Positions 49,105-64,000 of a stretch of 64,000 nt of DNA are shown one piece after another (positions within the stretch are counted from its first letter, which is position 1; each line of letters begins with the position of its first letter). The translations under genes were made by a program, and so were the position numbers. The DNA lies in NCBI RefSeq assembly GCF_028372415.1, contig NC_092873.1, forward strand, positions 355,598,128 to 355,662,127, in the 5' to 3' direction. The stretch is from Notamacropus eugenii (lineage: Eukaryota > Chordata > Mammalia > Diprotodontia > Macropodidae). The notes beneath the pieces are model-generated. The model was given only the letters and a program-made list of their open reading frames with translations, did not search any database and was not told where the DNA came from.

Positions 49105-50100
49105 TAAGAGCTAGCATAAGATTTGCAAAGCCCTTTACACATTATCTCATTTGACCCTCACCACAACTCTGTGGAGTAGATGGTTGTATTTTATTAGGTT
49201 ATATTATTGATCTCCATTTTACAGATGTAGAAACTGAGGCAGAAAGAAGGGAAGGGACTTACCCAGGATCATATTTAAGTGTGTGCTACTTAAGTAAATA
49301 CTTAAGTCAAGAACCAAAGTCAAATCTTCCTGACTTCACCTCTGGTGTTCTGTCCTCTACATCAGTGTATCATTGAAATGGCTCTAAGGACCCCTTCAGG
49401 CAGCATATTGAAGTAGGAAACCGCATATGATTAGCATCATCTGTGTTCTATTGTATTTTTATTGATTTTGGTTAAGTGTTTCCCAGTTGCATTTTAGTCT
49501 GGGGCCCCAGTTGTGGCCCCACTGAGGAATGGTGGCAGCATGGGGCCATGTCTAGAGTGCTTGAGACCTCTGTACCACACCTAGATGCCTCTGGCACCCA
49601 TGGCTCCCTTTCTATTGGAGTTTGCCACCACTGATACAAAAGATAGAGCACCAGAGTTGGAGTCAGGAAGGCCTGAGTTTGAATTTTCTCTTAAGTACTT
49701 ACTTAAATATCATATCTTTAAAATGGGAAGAAATAAGATAGCCTACCTCATAGGAGGTGAGAGGGTCTCCCTTCTCAAACAGTGTACATAGCACGGTGTG
49801 ATTGATAATGAGCAGAGAAGTCTCCCTTCTGTTCACATCTCATTCTCCTCCTCCTCCTCCTCATCATCATAATCTAACATTGATATCTTGCCAAGTGCTT
49901 AAAATGCTATCTCATTTGATCTTCCTAACAACCCTGGGAGATAGGTGCTATTATTTTCCCCATTTTACAGATAAGGAGACGGAGGCAGACAGAGATTAAG
50001 CAATTTACCCAGGGTCACACAGCTAATAAATATCTGGGGCTAGATTTGAACCCAGGTCTTCTTAATGCCAAGTCCAGAGCTCTGCCTGTTTCTCCACCTG
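49105..50100 (-). repeat. Two MIR-like SINE pieces, minus orientation
   Basis: Around 49110-49380 and 49860-50100 the phrases 'cattttacagatgtagaaactg' and 'acccagggtcacacagct' are typical reverse-complement MIR/CORE-SINE features. The gap between them shows nothing clear. Confidence 0.6.
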
Positions 50101-50814
50101 GCTCTCCCTAGGAGTTCCACTTGTTTCTGGCGGCATTAATAGAGAATGCCAAAGTTGGTGTTTGACTTGTTGCCTCATTCCTCTTTGTTTGTGCCACCTC
50201 CTATCCCTTATGAGCCTTGCTGAAGGTTTAGGGAGATTGGGCTGGAGATGGGGTAGTTGTTCCACTTCTGATGGTGTCAGACCTTCTTCATGTCTGAGCC
50301 TGATTGGGGGGATGGGTGGTGGAGGAGGGAGGAACACTTTAGATGCCTAGCTCTCCCCTCATCTTCACAGCATCAGCTTTCCTTTGGCACCAGCCACCAG
50401 TTTCATAATGGGCTTCAGGTGCCCTTACTGTTAGTCTGGAATAACCCCCCCAATCCTTGCCCCATGGGCACCTGTCTCAATCCTTGCTCTCTCTTTTTTC
50501 CTCAGGGCCCTCAGGACAAGACTCTACAGCAGCTCCCCCCTCCCCCCAACTCAGGACTCTCCCCAAGAGCCACCTTATACCCCCAGCCCTTCCACCACAC
50601 TACTTCCTGGCCACCCCCCTGCCACCCGCCCCTTGTGGGGCGTGGGGCATGGCATGGCAGGCCAAACGCTGAGGCCAGGCACCATGGGCGCTGTACCCTA
50701 GAGCCTGGGTGGTGGGGGGGAGGCTCGTGGCTCTGCCTGCAGGAGGCTGCTGTGCCTACTTCTGTCTGTTGGAGTGCTGGGGGAGGGGGGCAATCCTGGA
50801 TGGAATTGCAGTGA

Positions 50815-60077
<9,263 letters not shown>

Positions 60078-63000
60078 ACCCCCAGTGCTGGGGGATGAGG
60101 AGAGGTGGGGCCTGTGGAGCTGCAGGGGGTGCAGCAGGAGAAGGGGCAGGGCTAAGGGATACCACCCTACATCCCTCTTCTGTCTTTCCTTCTATGTATT
60201 TTTGCCTCCTACACACAGCCTAGCCAAGATCCCTCCTCAGAGACCTTCTTCCTGCCCTGGGATCAGGCAAAACAAACAAACAAACAAAGGAAAAAAACCA
60301 ACTCAAGAAAATGGAAAAGGACAATGCCAGTGGGAAGGGGAGTCCTCTGGCAGTTTTTAGGAGCCCCACCCCCCAGGGCAGGGGGAAGATGGGGAGAAGA
60401 GATGGGACAAGGAGCCATCTGAACTGTAGGGGAAGGAAGGGGGATGATGGGGGGAGCTGCCCTCAACCCCTCCCCCCCCACCAAAAAAGCCTCCCCTCTC
60501 CCTCTTATTTCTTAACCCAGGTTCTGGACTAGGGCCCCTCTTTTCATGCTTAGATACCTGGGTTGCACAGAGAAGCCTCAGCATTGGCTCCTCCCTGGGA
60601 GGTTAAAAGTTATAGTCACTCTAACTGCACTTTGGAAGTGAGAGGGTAAAAGAAAGAAAAGTGGAGAAAAAAATAGAGAAAGAGAGAAAAAGACAAAAAA
60701 AAGAGACAGAGAGATGATGATATTAAATTATTAACTGAGGCCGGCTGGGGAGAGGACCTAGGGTGGGGGAGATAGGACAAGACCTACCCATCCCAATGCA
60801 CTTTGACAGCTGCCCCCCCCCAAAAGAAAAATGAGACCCACCATCACAGCCACCTCCTGGGTGGGGCTACCAATCAGAGTGAAAGCCACAGAGCCCTGGC
60901 CACCTCCATTTCCCTCCCTCCCCACTTGCCTTGCCCCCTTGGCACACACACTTTTTGCACCCTCTGCTCGCCACTTGTGCCCGCTAATTCTGAGCTCCAT
61001 CTACCTCTCACACTGGATGCCAGCCAGTACTCCCTATATGGCTCCCTGTTAAAATGCCCTCCATCCGAGAGACTTTCCTCCCCTAAACGGTGCCCACCTC
61101 TTTCCTGCCCTAGGCAGGCATCAGGCCCCCTTGGCATCCACACCAGGAAAGACGATGGTCCCAGCTGTCCACCCTCCTCCCCGTATCCTGCAGAGTTAGC
61201 TACAATCAAGAGGCTGCATTCGAGGGTAATTTGGAGTCTGGGTGTCTCCCCAGCTCTCTAGTCCTAGGCCATTCTTCTCCAAGATTCCAGTCCCTTCCCC
61301 ACACATGATGCACTAATCCCATCCCTTTTCTCCTTGTCTCCTCCATTCCTGTCTCAGAAGGCTCCATGATGGTGGTAGCATAGAGGGGCTAGGGAAATGG
61401 CACTTAGTTTTTGTTTTGGGAAGGGGAACATGGGGGTTTTTGAGGGGATGTTCATTTTTGTCTCTGAAACTCTTTGGCCCTGTCTGCCACCCTCCTCCTC
61501 CCCCAACCAGGGATTCCCCGATCCTTTCAACTGATTCAGGAACTCCAGCCTGAGCTGCACCCTCCCCCTCCCCCCAGGAAAATGAAAACCAGGGGAGGGG
61601 ATTGTCTTTCTGGCCAGGGTTCACTGCTTTGTTTGATTTGAGTGTGCAGCCTACTTCCCCCTGTAGGAACTAGCCCCCCAGAAAGGAAATGAGCAGGTTA
61701 AGGGGAATATGGGGTCACATATATGGGCAAGGATGGAGACACTTGCCCCAAGAAGCCATGGGTGATGGGATAAGAGTGTCAGGGGTGAGGGGGTTGTGGA
61801 TTTCCTCCTCTTTGCACTACTTGGGCAAAAATGTCTTAAGCAGTAGAGGATTTGCCACCTCTCCCCTTGGCCTAACCCCCTGCACTGATACCCCACACCA
61901 ACCCTCCTCAACCTTCAAACCCTGCTCCCAAGCTCTACTGAGCAGAGTATGGCCTTCTGCCCATCCAAGAAAAGCTCCTGGCCTGAGACTACGAGATGCC
62001 ATCCTCACTACCATCCCCTTACATTGCCCAACACACACATCCCTCATACACATAGCTCAGATCTGGGGGTTAGGGGGATAGGAGAGACTAGGTTGTGTGT
62101 GTGCACATGCATATGTGCACATGCATGTTTGTCCATGTGTCTGTCCTTCACATTTGCCTGGCACACTTTCTGTCTCTCTGTCTCTTTATCCTGGGGCACT
62201 GATTTTGACTCCAGGTCACTAGGATGAGTCTCCCTCCTCAGTTTCCACCCCTACCCCACAACAGGGCCAGCAATGTAATTGCTTGGTCTACTGTCTACTT
62301 TTTTTCAGCCATGGACACAGCAGGGAAGGCTTAGGGGCTAAGTGGGATTGGCCCTTTTATAGGCATTTGGGAATTACTTCCAGCACACCACCCCCCCCCC
62401 CCAACCACACCAGATGAGCTATGACCTACCCCCATATTACCCTGCGTTGTCTTGGTATGGGGGGTGGGGGATGGACAGCAGCCTGGGGTAAGTTCTGTCC
62501 AAGTATATGTATGGATGATGCATGTTGTGTGTGCGTGTGTGTGTGTGTATGTGTTTGGATGAATGTTCCAAGTTCATGTGTATACTTAATTAGGGGAAGG
62601 TCTGGAGGGGCTGTGGAGACAGGGAGTCTTAGAGCACCTGCTCTAGATTCATAATTCCCCTAGCCCTACTGTGGGAAGTAGAGGATTAGGGGCCCTAATC
62701 TTGGAGATCATTGGTGCTAATAAAGGAGGGAGGGGTGGACAGACATGACTTGAGGGTGCTTAGCAAACCCCCTCCAGTATTGGGCACTTCAGTGGTGGAG
62801 GTGAGGTCTAGTGTTGCAGTATTGGCTGCGGGAGGGGGCCCAGGATAGGATGAGGGGGCTCTGGATAGGATGAGGGGGGCCCTAGAGCCATGACCACTAC
62901 ACTGCCCCCCTTCCCATTCCCTACTCCCACCCTGCCTCCTTCCCCATCTCAGTATTCCCCCACCCATCATTCTTAACACACATACCTCATCCAGCTCCCC

Positions 63001-63465
63001 ACCTTGCTCTGTCCCAGATGGGGGGAGTGGGGAGAGAGGAGTCCCCTGTCCCTGCCCTCATCCCCTGGTGGCCGGCCTACAGGGTAGAGAGGGGGTGGGG
63101 GGCAAAGACACCGTCCACAAGGGGGACTAGGGGAACCCCTACCCCATAACTCCTGGGGGGGGGGTACTGCCTGGGGGCGCTACTGAATGTATGAGAAGCT
63201 GGTGCTGTGGGGTGGGGGTGGGGGGAAATATGGCTGGTTGGGGGTAGCTCCTTCCCTTAGGGAGGGATAATGGCCGGTAGGAGGAATGGGGGGAGGCCTA
63301 TCCTGACCCCCACCCCATTTTGACAATCAGTATGTCTGTTATGTGCGATTTTTCACCCCGTTGTGTTTTGGGTCAGGATTTTAAAGAAAGATATTTTTAT
63401 GGTAATTGTCGCTCGTCTATTTTACTATATATTTATGTAATAAATATATGATGAAAATAACTCCC
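60078..63465 (+). other. THRA: THRA 3' untranslated region
   Basis: G- and C-rich non-coding sequence with GA-rich (60640-60720), GT (62524-62555) and homopolymer C/G runs. ATTAAA at 60722-60727 and AATAAA at 62719-62724 are possible proximal poly(A) signals. AATAAA at 63439-63444, in an AT-rich block, is the best distal one. No intact additional exon was seen. Confidence 0.65.
63439..63444 (+). terminator. THRA: THRA distal poly(A) signal AATAAA
   Basis: Canonical hexamer followed by a GT/T-bearing stretch (63460-63520). It sits in a compact AT-rich block (63330-63460) unlike the GC-rich flanks. Confidence 0.6.
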
Positions 63466-63767
63466 TTGTGGACCCTTCTAAGCCTGCATCTGCTATGTGT
63501 TGCCCCTTCTACCCCAAATTTGCTGGTAGAGTAGGCTTCTGATCCAGAAGGCAGTAGTATCCTCTTCCCCCCACCCCAGACACACACCACAGAAGCCATA
63601 TCAGATAGATGTCAACTACTGATTTGAGATGGGAACAGGACACATCAGGTGAGGGGGTTCAAAGGAAGGAGAAAGAGCAGTTCCATGGGAAGGGAGCTAT
63701 TTACAAGAAGGCTGGGGTGGAGGTGGGAGTGGGGGCCACAGGCTCATCTTGGAATATTTTATAACAA

Positions 63768-63773
63768 TATAAA
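63768..63773 (-). terminator. NR1D1: Candidate NR1D1 poly(A) signal (variant TATAAA)
   Basis: The minus strand reads TATAAA in an AT-rich patch 127 bases past the NR1D1 stop codon. No canonical AATAAA was found on the minus strand between 63420 and 63900, so this variant or a site further on would be used. Confidence 0.35.
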
Positions 63774-63899
63774 TAAGATCCTGGGGGAAGGGGTGGTGTT
63801 TGTTTTATCTTTTTTGTCTCTTAAAGGAGAGAAATGCAGAGTTCAGTTCTGTACAAGGAGAGAGCTTGATGGAGACAGCAGGGGATGGGGAGGCTGAGG

Positions 63900-64000
63900 T
63901 CACTGGGCATCTACTCGGAAGGACAGCAGCTTCTCGGAATGCATGTTGTTGAGGGTACGGAGGTCAGGCAGCTTAAGCAGTAGCTTGGTGAAGCGGGAAG
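63900..64000 (-). CDS. NR1D1: Rev-erb-alpha (NR1D1), C-terminal end of last exon, cut by window
   Basis: The haem-binding circadian repressor NR1D1, transcribed toward THRA. The minus strand reads [16 protein letters not shown] then [14 protein letters not shown] and stops at 63902-63900 (TGA). This is helix 11 and the C-terminus of the ligand-binding domain. Rev-erb receptors lack an AF-2 helix, and the sequence ends as expected. The remaining exons lie beyond 64000. Confidence 0.95.
   Translation of the reverse strand, partial: SRFTKLLLKLPDLRTLNNMHSEKLLSFRVDAQ

Larger units (their letters stand above)
38495..50505 (+). other. THRA: THRA intron 1 (12 kb)
   Basis: Contains L2 3' ends (about 39800-39950 and 40190-40320), a MITE-like copy (40019-40190) and GT and G-rich low-complexity stretches. 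It also holds a long pyrimidine tract (45840-46190), a SINE (47108-47371) and MIR-like pieces (about 49105-49380 and 49860-50100). No coding exon was found. Candidate regulatory blocks are noted near 42355-42430, 45700-45770 and 48290-48380. Confidence 0.65.

Overview
The window is vertebrate nuclear DNA, most likely from a marsupial. The coding exons read as close mammalian orthologues of MED24, THRA and NR1D1. The interspersed repeats are of marsupial type: tRNA-derived SINEs starting GGCAGCTAGGTGG, a half-L1 (HAL1-like) element and L1 3' ends, on top of old L2, MIR and CR1/L3 relics. The gene order and orientations (MED24 minus, THRA plus, NR1D1 minus) match human 17q21. No bacterial, viral or CRISPR features were seen.

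Layout. Positions 1 to about 630 hold a decayed same-orientation copy of THRA intron 5, exon 6 and intron 6. Positions 735-31408 on the minus strand carry MED24, a Mediator tail subunit. I could place 25 coding exons that join in phase into 988 codons plus stop, with a non-coding first exon near 31720-31770. A CpG-rich promoter zone (about 31000-32000) contains ETS-like, YY1-like, CCAAT and CRE sites. About 6 kb of spacer with SINEs and a TIR-flanked repeat follows. The THRA CpG island and first exon lie at about 37850-39350, with a strong splice donor after 38494. A 12-kb first intron precedes the eight coding exons of TR-alpha-1 (50815-60077; 408 codons plus stop). A long 3' untranslated region then runs to a poly(A) signal at 63439. 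The C-terminus of NR1D1 (Rev-erb-alpha) enters from the right on the minus strand (63900-64000).

How the genes relate. MED24 is part of the coactivator complex through which thyroid hormone receptor works, and it is transcribed divergently from THRA. THRA and NR1D1 converge tail to tail. In eutherians this tail region is where the TR-alpha-2 splice form overlaps NR1D1 in antisense. Here the TR-alpha-2 donor (AAG|GTGACT after codon 368) is present in exon 9. However, the plus-strand frame opposite the NR1D1 last exon is closed by a TGA at 63867 and a TAG at 63981, which argues that a eutherian-style TR-alpha-2 cannot be made. This agrees with published work, as I recall it, reporting no TR-alpha-2 in opossum.

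The most unusual item is the relic THRA exon 6 at the far end of MED24. It keeps its acceptor but has two in-frame stops, a 5-base deletion and a lost donor. Because intronic sequence was copied too, it arose by DNA duplication rather than retroposition.
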